Source of the DNA: Paenibacillus typhae
GTDB lineage: Bacteria; Bacillota; Bacilli; Paenibacillales; Paenibacillaceae
Direction of reading: 5' to 3'
Length of the DNA stretch: 64,000 nt
Assembly (NCBI RefSeq): GCF_900099765.1
Contig: NZ_FNDX01000004.1
Span: forward strand, 195,242-259,241
Positions 1 through 8,214 of this stretch are shown one piece after another. Numbering within the stretch: position 1 is the stretch's first letter; every line of letters begins with the position of its first letter. A program made the translations under genes and the position numbers. The notes beneath the pieces were generated by a model. It had not been told where the DNA came from. It saw only the letters and a program-made list of their open reading frames with translations, and did no database searches.

Positions 1-53
1 CGCTTGGGGCAAATTCAAAGGCATTTTTGCCTTTGATTTCGGCCATCACAATA

Positions 54-84
54 AAGCAGCCGGTCATCCAGACCGGCTGCTTAT
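54..84. terminator. Rho-independent terminator-like hairpin
   Basis: A perfect 10-bp stem, GCAGCCGGTC / GACCGGCTGC with a 5-nt loop, is followed by TTAT. It would end a gene lying left of the window. A smaller hairpin (CAAAGGCA / TGCCTTTG, 16-35) lies just before it. The same 10-bp stem recurs at 1914-1938, on the far side of the next two genes. Confidence 0.7.
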
Positions 85-607
85 GTTACACTAGACGGGA
101 ATTGATACGGAGGATGGGACTCCCGTTCTCTTTTATCCGTACAGAGTGCACTCCTGCACTGTTCTTTCTAACAAAATGCCTACTTGTTTTGCCACTTCGG
201 CAGGCGGACTGGACTGGGCATTCCTTTTACAATCTATCATTCGCCCCCCTACTATGCAGTTGCCATAAATTGCAGCACGCCACGCCCCCTTCTGATAACG
301 CCCGATTCTTCTCTACGGTAAGATCCACCTCTTCATGAAACTCTTTTATGTTCTGGGTTGAGCTTGTTTAATAAGTCATATTTATCCTGATAATGAAGAT
401 GGTCATTCCAGACACGCCAGCTACTCTTGAATGATTGACACTTTGGTTCAATATGTCTAGTAATCGACAAATTTGCTGAAATTAGCGATTGAATACAATT
501 GTGATTATTTTATTATATACATATGTCAAATAGACGATCCATATCGATTAGTGCGCATTTCAATATTTTGCGAGCTGCCATTCTGAAAAGGAAAAGGAGA
601 TAATCAT
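85..607. other. Intergenic region upstream of the aldo/keto reductase
   Basis: About 520 bp with no convincing gene. An open frame on the minus strand (about 512 down to a stop at 333-335) reads like the tail of a protein, including the stretch SSWRVWNDHLHY, but has no start codon or ribosome binding site, so it may be a remnant. The AT-rich part at 488-525 (TTGAAT, then TATTATATAC) is the likeliest place for the reductase promoter. This is weak, as spacing and match are imperfect. Confidence 0.35.
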
Positions 608-1477
608 ATGTTTAGCGAAGCTTTCAAATTAGCAAATGGTGTTGAAATTCCAAAGTTAGGCCTGGGGACCTGGCTGCTTGATGATGAACAGGCTGCCCGG
701 GCTGTACGTGATGCGGTGTCCATCGGCTATCGCCATATTGATACTGCTCAAGCTTATATGAATGAAGCGGGTGTAGGTGAAGGAGTCCGTTCCAGCGGAA
801 TTTCGAGAGAAGAGCTTTTTATCACGACAAAGGTAGTAGCAGAAGCAAAGAGCTATGATGCTGTAATGCAATCCATTCATAAATCTTTAGCCAAAACGGG
901 GCTGGATTACATCGATCTTCTGATTATCCACAGCCCGCAGCCCTGGAACGAATTCCGCGGAGAGAAACGTTATTTTGCGGAAAACAAAGAAGCATGGAGA
1001 GCCATGGAGGACGCTTATAAGGCAGGTAAGGTTAAGGCCATCGGTCTTTCTAACTTCCTGCAGGACGATATAGAAAATATACTTGAGAGCTGTGAGATTA
1101 AGCCGATGGTCAATCAAATTCTGGCCCATGTGAGCAATACTCCATTCCAATTGATTGAGTTCTGCCAGAACAATGATATCCTGGTCGAGGCCTATTCACC
1201 GATTGCGCACGGTGCTATTCTTGATCATCCGGAGGTTAAGGAAATTGCAGGAAAGTATGGAGTATCTGTAGCCCAGCTCAGCCTTCGATACGATATTCAG
1301 CTTGGTCTTGTGGTCATTCCCAAGACGGCGAACCCGGAGCATATGCGAATCAATGCCGAGCTTGATTTTGTGATCAGCGATACGGATATGGAGACTTTGA
1401 AGAATGTTGAGACCATTCAACATTATGGTGAGCACAACTTCTTCCCGGTCTTCGGCGAGAAAAACAAAGTGAATTAA
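608..1477 (+). CDS. Aldo/keto reductase
   Basis: NAD(P)H-dependent aldo/keto reductase of 289 residues, the usual family length, expected to be a soluble (alpha/beta)8 barrel reducing aldehydes or ketones. The catalytic set is visible: Asp and Tyr in GYRHIDTAQAY, Lys in ITTKVVAE and His in LIIHSPQP. The C-terminal part keeps the cofactor-binding VIPKTANPEHM segment. The start is supported by AAAAGGAGA about 7 nt upstream. A cupin gene follows after 14 nt, so the two were probably one transcript ending at the terminator at 1911-1945. Substrate cannot be told from sequence. Confidence 0.93.
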   Translation: MFSEAFKLANGVEIPKLGLGTWLLDDEQAARAVRDAVSIGYRHIDTAQAYMNEAGVGEGVRSSGISREELFITTKVVAEAKSYDAVMQSIHKSLAKTGLDYIDLLIIHSPQPWNEFRGEKRYFAENKEAWRAMEDAYKAGKVKAIGLSNFLQDDIENILESCEIKPMVNQILAHVSNTPFQLIEFCQNNDILVEAYSPIAHGAILDHPEVKEIAGKYGVSVAQLSLRYDIQLGLVVIPKTANPEHMRINAELDFVISDTDMETLKNVETIQHYGEHNFFPVFGEKNKVN

Positions 1478-1491
1478 GGGGAGGAAACGAA

Positions 1492-1899
1492 ATGGCAAAA
1501 CATGAAGAAGTTGCAAACGGCGTGATTTTCCCTATTGGCGAAAAGAATGAAGCATTTGCAAAATATTTTATCGGACAAAGCTACTTCAAACTGCTGGTTG
1601 CTGATCCTGAAATCAATGTAGGGGTAGGAAATGTGACCTTTGAACCGGGTTGCCGGAATAACTGGCATATTCATAGAAACGGCTATCAGCTTTTACTTGT
1701 AACTGGCGGCGAAGGCTGGTATCAGGAAGAAGGACAACCGGCACAATTGTTAAAAGCAGGCGATGTCGTTGTTACCCATGATGGTGTAAAACACTGACAC
1801 GGCGCAACAAGGGACAGCTGGTTTGAACATATAGCAATCACTGCAGGTACACCCGAATGGCTTGAGCCAGTCTCAGAGGAGCAATATAACAATCTTTAA
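1492..1899 (+). pseudogene. Cupin-domain protein interrupted by an in-frame TGA
   Basis: Small single-domain cupin of the type often called carboxymuconolactone decarboxylase-associated cupin. The barrel metal-site residues lie in NNWHIHRNGYQ. Reading stops at TGA (1795-1797) straight after THDGVKH. The same frame then stays open for 33 codons (HGATRDSWFEHIAITAG...) to TAA at 1897-1899, which is the expected C-terminus of the family. Relatives normally read KHWHG here, so the TGA most likely replaces a Trp TGG codon. The truncated product would be 101 residues and lack the last strands and a conserved His. A start with GGGGAGG upstream is intact. It is either a fresh pseudogene or a sequencing error. 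Confidence 0.8.
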
Positions 1900-1910
1900 C
1901 GGGTATGATA

Positions 1911-1945
1911 AAGGCAGCCGGTCTAAGCGACCGGCTGCCTTTATT
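1911..1945 (+). terminator. Terminator of the reductase-cupin unit
   Basis: An 11-bp stem, GGCAGCCGGTC / GACCGGCTGCC with loop TAAGC, is followed by TTTATT. It lies 12 nt after the restored cupin stop codon. Its core stem is identical to the hairpin at 56-80. Confidence 0.85.
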
Positions 1946-2014
1946 GATGATACTGACATTGAATCATTGCTAAGCGGGTCAATGATTCGCTTAACGGTCT
2001 CCCCTTCCAGAGGA

Positions 2015-5000
2015 TCAATCTCCTTCTCCTGCTTGCAGAAACCGGAACCACCGCAGGTCAAAGTTACTGCCCGGCAGGAACAGGAATGTCACAGTGTGTG
2101 CACCATACACTGGCTCTAGCGTAAATTCCCGCACCGTATAGCTGTCCGCTCCTTGGAATTCAACAAGCTGCTTAGAGTCGCCGTCGGGGCCGCTGAACAG
2201 CAGGTGCACGGTATTGTTAGCAAGCCCGGAACGGCCGCAAATCTGCAGACTCACTGCGCCATGCTTACCGAAATCCATGTCCTCGTAGATCAGCGACACG
2301 TTGTTGCCGATCCCCTCAATCGCATGCTCTGTGACGGAGAAGGTATCGCCGTAAATCCGGCTGTTATCCAGGGCACCGAGACGGGCAAACGCTTTGTGCC
2401 GGCGGGCAAACGAGATGCCCTTGAGGTGAATCTTTTTCCGCAGGATGAAGGAAATCGTTGTAATGCCGCGCAGCTGGCGGGGCAGCTTGTAGGTCTCCTC
2501 CTGATATACATTCCAGCGGGACGGCTTCCGGTACAATACGGTATCCAGCAGCACCGCGCCGGACTGGCCCGGAATTCCTTCCCAGATCTCGATGGGATAT
2601 TCCTCGCTATCCAGTGCGAATACAGGCATTGTCAATTCATCTGCGCCGTAGCTGCCAAAGTCAATCCGCTCGAAGCAGATCAGGCTCTCCCCTTCACGCG
2701 CCGTCGCTACGCCGCGTTCATTGCCGTTGGTCAGGTTGTAGCTGGCGCTGCTGTGATAGGCGGCGGAGATGAATTCATAAGGATTCAGATAAGCCTGGCC
2801 GAAGCCGCTAAGCTTGATCTCCATCTGTGAATAGATCCGGATGCCCTCTGCCCCGTTGCGCACTCCGCACCGCACAAAGACATCGCCGTCCCCGAGAGGG
2901 GTAACCAGCACTTCCTGTCCCTTAACCTCAAGCGCAGCAATATTGGAATCTACCCCGGCCGCATTAGTGATGCGCCATTCCACATCCTGATAAGTGGCGT
3001 TCTCCGGATGCAGCTTCACGCGGATGGGCAAGCCGGACTTATCCGGGGTCAGCAGCGTGCCCTCCGGACAGAGGATCTCCAGCTTCCGCACCGGCACCTC
3101 AGGCAAGGCTTCGCCGCTGGCGTGTCCAGCCTTCAAGCCGGCTCCCCGCCAGGCTTCCAGCGGGCAATCTGCATAGAGCACCCGTTCTTCCGGCTCTGCC
3201 CCCGTATCCGTAACAGCAGGCACGGACTGCAGCACGATCTCAGCACCGGCAATACCTGCCGACTCCGCGCGCAGCGTAATCGCCCCCGGCTCCAGTGTAC
3301 CGGCAATAATCGCCAGCAGCTTGCCGCTGAACATCCGGCGGCTTGCGCCTTTGTAGGCATCGTAATCGGTGCTGTCCCCGTTATCCAGGCCGACCAGCCG
3401 TCCCGGTCCTTCGATGCCCAGCAGTACCCGGTTGTTGGCATTCTCCACAGGGAGACCGGCTGCATCTGCAGCAGTAATCGTGACGAAGATCAGATCCTGC
3501 CCGTCAGCAGCAAGCTCCTGCTTGTCTGCTGCCAGCACAAGGGAGGAGGCATCGCCGAAGGAAGCCCTCTGCTCTGAGGCAATCACCTGACCCTGTTCAT
3601 CATAGGCATCGGCCCGGAGAACCCCAGCCTTGTACGGCAGCTGCCAGTTCCCTACGAGCTGCAGGCCGTGTTCATGGTCAATATCATAGGTTCCCTGCGA
3701 TACGTCATCCAGAAACAGCTCAATCCGCGGGGCGTTAGAGCAGACACGAACATCGATCAGCTGCCCCTCCGAGAAATCCCAGTACGGGAAGATATGAATC
3801 ATCGGAGCGGTGCGGTAATCCGTCCATTCCGCCTGATAAATATAATAGGAATCCTTCGGGAACCCGGCGGTGTCCAGCTGTCCGAAGTAAGAGTTCTTGG
3901 TATGGTACGGTGTCGGTTCCCCGATATAGTCGAAGCCGGTCCAGAGGAACTGTCCCAGGGAATACTTGGCGTCCCGGTCTCCGGTGATGCAGGTTTCTGT
4001 ATTCTTCGCGCCCCAGCTGGTCGAGCTGTTGCCAAGCGCTGAACACTGCAGGTCATCGTCGGCAAGCACCGGCTGCTCCAGCGGAAAATGATAGACTCCC
4101 CGGCTCTGCACCGTCGAGCAGGTCTCGCTGCCGTAGATCATCCAGTCCGGATGCTCCGCATGATGCGTGTCATAATATTTCTCGCCGTAGTTATACCCGG
4201 CAACCTTGACAATGTCTGCACATTTCTGTGCATTCTCCCACGGCATATAGTTAGAGCCGATCGTCACAAAACCGTTGCCGCGCGGGTCGTGCAGCAGCAC
4301 CTCATCCTGAAGCATCCGGGTAACCTCCTGGCCCCGATCACCAGCGTGAGTATCATAGATTTCGTTGCCGATGCTCCACATGATCAGGCTCGGGCGGTTC
4401 CGGTCGCGCCGGACCCAGCTGGCGATATCCTTCCTCCACCATTCCGGGAAAAAACGGGCATAGTCGTAAGGCGTCTTACTGCGCTCCCACATGTCAAACG
4501 CCTCCGAAACGATCAGCACGCCCATTTCATCCGCCAGCTCCATCAGCTCGACCGCAGGCATATTATGGGCGGTGCGGATGGCGTTCACGCCCATCTCCTG
4601 CAGCAGCACAATCTGCCGGCGCAGCGCAGCTGTATTAACTGCTGCCCCCAGTGCACCCAGATCATGATGCTGGCATACCCCATTTAGCTTAAAGGAGCGG
4701 CCGTTCAGGAAAAATCCCTTGTCACTGTCCAGCTCCACTGTCCGGAAGCCGAACCGCTCGCGTTCCTCCTGGATAACGGTCCCGCCGGCCAGCAGTTCTG
4801 TCTTTAGCCAGTACAGGCTAGGACTGGCAATGTCCCAGAGCGCCGGCTGTTCCACTGTCAGCCTGCTGTGGGCATGCACAGTCCCGCGGCTGTCCGCCAT
4901 CAGCACTGCGGACTCCTCCAGGGCTACTGCATTACCGTCCCCGTCCAGCACCGTATGGCGGAGCGTGTACGCTGCTTTTTCCACGCCGGCTGCATGGTTC

Positions 5001-5563
5001 TGTCCGTCGTCTCCCGGCCAGCCGGCAGTTTCCGCCAGCTCCAGCTCTGCATCCACATCCACCGTCCAGTTCCCGCCGTCCGCCAGCCGCGCAGCAATGT
5101 AGATTCCGTCAGCCGCAATATGGCTAAGCGGGTATTCTCGCAGCCACACCGAGCGGTAGATACCTGCGCCGGAATACCAGCGGGAATTCGGCGATTCATG
5201 GACGACCCGCATCACAATGCGGTTATCGCCTTCCTGCAAATAAGGCGTAATGTCAAACTCAAAGGTGGAATACCCATACTTCCACTCCCCCGCCTCCTGT
5301 CCGTTCACATACAGTGTAGAATCCATGTATACGCCTTCAAACCGCAGAGAGTAACAGCGCTCCGGCGATATTTTATCCAGAATATGCGTCTTGCTGTACC
5401 AGCCCTCCCCGTTCTCGTAAAGCGCATTCGTATCGTAGATGAGCCAGTCATGCGGCAGGGTAACGGGCATCCAGTCCGCCTCTGCCATTACTTTTGTCAG
5501 CTCAGAGCCCAGCGGCTGCCTGCTGAACTGCCAGCCCCCGTTCCATTTGCGTGCAGTATTCAT
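2015..5563 (-). CDS. Glycoside hydrolase family 2 protein (beta-galactosidase-like), with C-terminal accessory domains
   Basis: A 1182-residue GH2 enzyme with no signal peptide, so probably cytoplasmic. Order: jelly-roll sugar-binding domain (about 1-150), Ig-like domain (about 180-290), TIM barrel (about 290-590), a DUF4982-like segment, an Ig-like/invasin-type domain (about 675-775), another Ig-like region (about 820-918) and a CBM-like end (about 920-1182). The acid/base Glu is E401 (SIGNEIYD) and the nucleophile is E480 (YGSETCST). It is longer than LacZ-type enzymes because of the C-terminal half. AGGAGGAGAGG precedes the start. The gene lies 45 nt after the binding-protein gene, so it probably acts on what that transporter brings in. 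Galactosidase versus glucuronidase activity is not decided by sequence. Confidence 0.9.
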   Translation of the reverse strand: MNTARKWNGGWQFSRQPLGSELTKVMAEADWMPVTLPHDWLIYDTNALYENGEGWYSKTHILDKISPERCYSLRFEGVYMDSTLYVNGQEAGEWKYGYSTFEFDITPYLQEGDNRIVMRVVHESPNSRWYSGAGIYRSVWLREYPLSHIAADGIYIAARLADGGNWTVDVDAELELAETAGWPGDDGQNHAAGVEKAAYTLRHTVLDGDGNAVALEESAVLMADSRGTVHAHSRLTVEQPALWDIASPSLYWLKTELLAGGTVIQEERERFGFRTVELDSDKGFFLNGRSFKLNGVCQHHDLGALGAAVNTAALRRQIVLLQEMGVNAIRTAHNMPAVELMELADEMGVLIVSEAFDMWERSKTPYDYARFFPEWWRKDIASWVRRDRNRPSLIMWSIGNEIYDTHAGDRGQEVTRMLQDEVLLHDPRGNGFVTIGSNYMPWENAQKCADIVKVAGYNYGEKYYDTHHAEHPDWMIYGSETCSTVQSRGVYHFPLEQPVLADDDLQCSALGNSSTSWGAKNTETCITGDRDAKYSLGQFLWTGFDYIGEPTPYHTKNSYFGQLDTAGFPKDSYYIYQAEWTDYRTAPMIHIFPYWDFSEGQLIDVRVCSNAPRIELFLDDVSQGTYDIDHEHGLQLVGNWQLPYKAGVLRADAYDEQGQVIASEQRASFGDASSLVLAADKQELAADGQDLIFVTITAADAAGLPVENANNRVLLGIEGPGRLVGLDNGDSTDYDAYKGASRRMFSGKLLAIIAGTLEPGAITLRAESAGIAGAEIVLQSVPAVTDTGAEPEERVLYADCPLEAWRGAGLKAGHASGEALPEVPVRKLEILCPEGTLLTPDKSGLPIRVKLHPENATYQDVEWRITNAAGVDSNIAALEVKGQEVLVTPLGDGDVFVRCGVRNGAEGIRIYSQMEIKLSGFGQAYLNPYEFISAAYHSSASYNLTNGNERGVATAREGESLICFERIDFGSYGADELTMPVFALDSEEYPIEIWEGIPGQSGAVLLDTVLYRKPSRWNVYQEETYKLPRQLRGITTISFILRKKIHLKGISFARRHKAFARLGALDNSRIYGDTFSVTEHAIEGIGNNVSLIYEDMDFGKHGAVSLQICGRSGLANNTVHLLFSGPDGDSKQLVEFQGADSYTVREFTLEPVYGAHTVTFLFLPGSNFDLRWFRFLQAGEGD

Positions 5564-5608
5564 TCTGTCCTCTCCTCCTGTATCTTTTTTTCCGGATACC
5601 GCCCGGTC

Positions 5609-7207
5609 TCACCGCTCCAAATAACGTTCATAGGCAGCCTGCTGAATGTCCAGCGCCCGCTCGATCCCCATATCCCGCATCTGCTGCACATATTTGTCGT
5701 AGTTATCCGCCGGTTCGGTGCCGAGAATGATTCGGAGCTCCGCTTCCTTCACCAGGGTGTTGATGTCGTTCATAATGCTGCCCAGCTCGTCGGATTCCTC
5801 GCCTGTCGGCGTAACCGGCGGGAGCAGATGGCGCTCGTGGTTCGTATTCTTCCAGATGTCCAGGGCCGCTGTGGTCTGGGCATACTTCACCGGCAGGTGA
5901 TTATCCTGCTGAATCATGGGAAAGTTCGTGCTGTGCGAGTATTTGAGCATCACCTTATCACTGGAAATACCGTCCGGGTTATTCGCCACAAAGTCCGTGT
6001 ACACCGGCTCGCCGCCCACCAAAGTATACGTAGTCCCCTCGATGCCGAAGGTATTCAGCATACTTCCCTCTTCGGTAAAAGCATAATCCAGCCACCGCAT
6101 CGCCGCCTCCACATGCTTCGTATTAGCCGAAATAGCCGCGGAGTAAGTTCCGGCATAGGCATTGTCGAGCTGGCCGAACTCCGGCGTCTCCCCCTTGGCT
6201 GCTGCAGGATACGGAGCGGCTGCAAAATCAGCATGTTCGCCTGCAGCCTGTGCTGCCGAATTGTAGCTCTCAATGTAAAATTGCCAGCCGATTGTCGCTC
6301 CGCTCTCGCCGGAGGTCATTTTTTTATCCACAGTCGCCGCATCGATGGAGGCAAAATCCTTGTCGATCAGCCCCTCCTTATACCACTGGGCCATCGTCTT
6401 CAGGTACTCCTTATATTCCGGCTCCAGGTACCCATAGACCACCTTCCCGTCATTGACATAGAAATTGCCCATCACCCCGAAGGCGCCGGCAAATCCGCCG
6501 GTCCGCTCACCCAGGAACAAGGTCCGGAGCGTCAGCGGGGCGGCAGCCAGTTTCTGTTCTTTAAAGGCGGTCAGCACCGTATGCCACTCGTCGATCGTCT
6601 CCGGGATGCCAAGCCCCAGCTCGTCCAGCCAGTCCTGGCGGATGATCGGTCCGCCGTACACCCTGCCGTTTTCCGAACGGATGAACGGGAAGGCATAGTA
6701 GGTTCCGGCATCGGTTTTAATCATTTTGTCAATTTCCGGATGCTCGGCAAGCGTCCGTTTCAGGTTGGGGGCATACTGGTCAATCAGACCGTTCAGCTTG
6801 AGAATATAGCCCTGCTCCACCGCTTTATCGGGACCGCCGGGGAACTGCAGCCAGGTGTTGAGAAAAATATCCGGCAGCTCGCCTGACGCCAGCAGCAGAC
6901 TGAATTTCTGGTCAGTCATCGGCGTGCCTCCGAGCTGCCTGATCCGGATCCCCGTCCTGAGCTCATACTCGTCATCGATCGGCAGACGCTCCGGCGTCCC
7001 GCCCAGCTGTTCATTCATAAAGGTGAGTGTGATATCCCCCGCCATCGGATAGGAAAAATCAGCGGATTCTGCAGACGGATTGCCCGAAGGTGTCTTCAAA
7101 GCGCTTTCATTATTAGAGCCCTCGCATCCTCCGGCAAGCAGGACAATGCCCAGTAAAAAAACGGCTGAATGCCTGGCCCTTCCTTCTCTCCAATTGTTGA
7201 TCAACAT
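5609..7207 (-). CDS. Sugar ABC transporter substrate-binding lipoprotein (family 1)
   Basis: Extracellular solute-binding lipoprotein of about 532 residues, the size of the LipO/YtcQ type used for oligosaccharides. The start at 7207 is chosen because GGAGG lies just upstream and a lipoprotein signal follows at once (hydrophobic segment ending LLAGGC, with Cys as lipidation site). The mature part has the usual two-lobe pattern, for example YYAFPFIRSENG and DEWHTVLTAFKEQ. No permease or ATPase gene lies nearby, so it must use components coded elsewhere. It is followed after 45 nt by the GH2 gene. A cre-like sequence lies inside the coding region near its 5' end (7096-7110). Confidence 0.9.
   Translation of the reverse strand: MLINNWREGRARHSAVFLLGIVLLAGGCEGSNNESALKTPSGNPSAESADFSYPMAGDITLTFMNEQLGGTPERLPIDDEYELRTGIRIRQLGGTPMTDQKFSLLLASGELPDIFLNTWLQFPGGPDKAVEQGYILKLNGLIDQYAPNLKRTLAEHPEIDKMIKTDAGTYYAFPFIRSENGRVYGGPIIRQDWLDELGLGIPETIDEWHTVLTAFKEQKLAAAPLTLRTLFLGERTGGFAGAFGVMGNFYVNDGKVVYGYLEPEYKEYLKTMAQWYKEGLIDKDFASIDAATVDKKMTSGESGATIGWQFYIESYNSAAQAAGEHADFAAAPYPAAAKGETPEFGQLDNAYAGTYSAAISANTKHVEAAMRWLDYAFTEEGSMLNTFGIEGTTYTLVGGEPVYTDFVANNPDGISSDKVMLKYSHSTNFPMIQQDNHLPVKYAQTTAALDIWKNTNHERHLLPPVTPTGEESDELGSIMNDINTLVKEAELRIILGTEPADNYDKYVQQMRDMGIERALDIQQAAYERYLER
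7096..7110. promoter_or_regulatory. cre-like (CcpA) site inside the binding-protein gene
   Basis: TTCAAAGCGCTTTCA, a near-perfect palindrome around AAAGCGCTTT, has one mismatch to the general cre consensus WTGNAANCGNWNNCW. It lies about 100 nt inside the lipoprotein gene, a position where intragenic cre roadblocks are known in Firmicutes. Confidence 0.5.
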
Positions 7208-7273
7208 GATGACCTCCACTGTGAATTCTGGTCCGGCGAACATACTGTGCGATTTCATGCACCTTCAATGTAA

Positions 7274-7303
7274 GCTATAACCAGCGCCCGGAGCAATGTT
7301 CAA
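7274..7303 (-). promoter_or_regulatory. Candidate sigma-A promoter for the binding-protein/GH2 operon
   Basis: On the minus strand TTGAAC is followed after 18 nt by TATAGC, about 65 nt before the lipoprotein start. This is a moderate match to the consensus. Confidence 0.35.
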
Positions 7304-7372
7304 TATGCAAAATGGATTGTCATTATCATAAAAAAGCCTGCTATATCCCGCTATTGGGACACGCGAGCAAAA

Positions 7373-7402
7373 CCAAAAACCTCCTTGGCAGCAAGGAGGT
7401 TC
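7373..7402 (-). terminator. Terminator after the Nif3-family gene
   Basis: Minus strand: stem AACCTCCTTG / CAAGGAGGTT with a 4-nt loop, followed by TTTTGG. It starts right after the Nif3-like stop codon and separates this operon from the binding-protein/GH2 operon. Confidence 0.85.
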
Positions 7403-7407
7403 TGGCG

Positions 7408-8202
7408 TTAAATCACTTCAAACACCGGACGTTCCGGGATAAAATGCACCGGCACCGCCGGAAACTGCGCCGCCAGCCGCTCTGCCAGCAGCTTCATGCC
7501 CGGCGCCTCACTCTCGGCGTGCCCAAGCATGATCAATGCTTTGCTGCGCCCCTGCTGCAGCGCATCCCTGACATATTCCGGCGTCTCCCATTCCGGTCCC
7601 TCCCCGGCAATAATCAGGTCCAGGCCTTCTTCCCCGTACAGGGGAATCACCTGCTGGCCTCCGCCCCGGTAGCCGACCAGGATGCCAATTGTGCGGCAGG
7701 CCGTCGAAAGATCTCCCGCTGCACGCACATAGGCAATCTGCAGCTTACTTTTCACATGCTCCGCGGCCTCTCTGGCCGTCATCGGCGGGAGCGTCAGAAG
7801 GGACACCGCAGGGCGGTGCTCCGTCACATACTCCTGCCAGCCCAGTGCCGTAATCAGTCCTTCGGTAATCCCGTCCGGTGTATAGCGGTGCACATAATCG
7901 TGAAAACGGTAAATACTGATTTGCGCTTCGGCAATCAGCGCCGATTTCTGCCGGTATACAGGATCATTCCCAAGCTGCTCCCGTTGATCATGATGGCTGT
8001 AATAAACCCCCTCATGCGAAATAATGAGGTTCGCACCAAGGGCAGCCGCCTGTTCTATCACATATTGCGAGGCGGTAAATGCGGTGACAATTCCCCGCAC
8101 CTCCGTCTCCGGTGCTCCTGTCTCCAGCCTGTCTACCGTCTGCTCCGGCGCGGGAATTCCGGCCGTCAGCCAGTCAATAATGGTTCCGAAGGTAATCGTC
8201 AT
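7408..8202 (-). CDS. Nif3-like dinuclear metal center protein
   Basis: Protein of about 264 residues in the Nif3/YqfO family, whose members form ring-shaped hexamers with a two-metal site. Evidence: the N-terminal IDWLTAG and VTAFTASQYVIEQA motifs, the metal-binding LIISHEGVYY loop and the late MLGHAESEAPGMKLLAERL segment. The cellular function of the family is not established. The second of two close ATG codons (8202) is preferred because GAGG is 8 nt upstream of it and only 2 nt from the first (8208). It is the last gene of a unit with the alpha-glucuronidase: only 12 nt separate the glucuronidase stop from this start. Confidence 0.88.
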   Translation of the reverse strand: MTITFGTIIDWLTAGIPAPEQTVDRLETGAPETEVRGIVTAFTASQYVIEQAAALGANLIISHEGVYYSHHDQREQLGNDPVYRQKSALIAEAQISIYRFHDYVHRYTPDGITEGLITALGWQEYVTEHRPAVSLLTLPPMTAREAAEHVKSKLQIAYVRAAGDLSTACRTIGILVGYRGGGQQVIPLYGEEGLDLIIAGEGPEWETPEYVRDALQQGRSKALIMLGHAESEAPGMKLLAERLAAQFPAVPVHFIPERPVFEVI

Positions 8203-8214
8203 GGTCATATCCTC

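Noticed and set aside
27..338. 103-codon open frame on the plus strand
   Set aside because: It crosses a terminator hairpin, lacks a ribosome site and its product has no recognisable pattern.
333..512. Possible protein tail on the minus strand
   Set aside because: Protein-like composition but no start, no ribosome site and no family recognised; mentioned only within the intergenic entry.
1795..1797. TGA read as selenocysteine in the cupin
   Set aside because: Relatives have Trp, no SECIS-like hairpin is apparent and no selenium genes are in the window; nonsense mutation is simpler.
4868..6886. 672-codon frame opposite the GH2 and binding-protein genes
   Set aside because: It is antisense to two well-supported genes and spans their junction; GC-rich codon use creates such frames.
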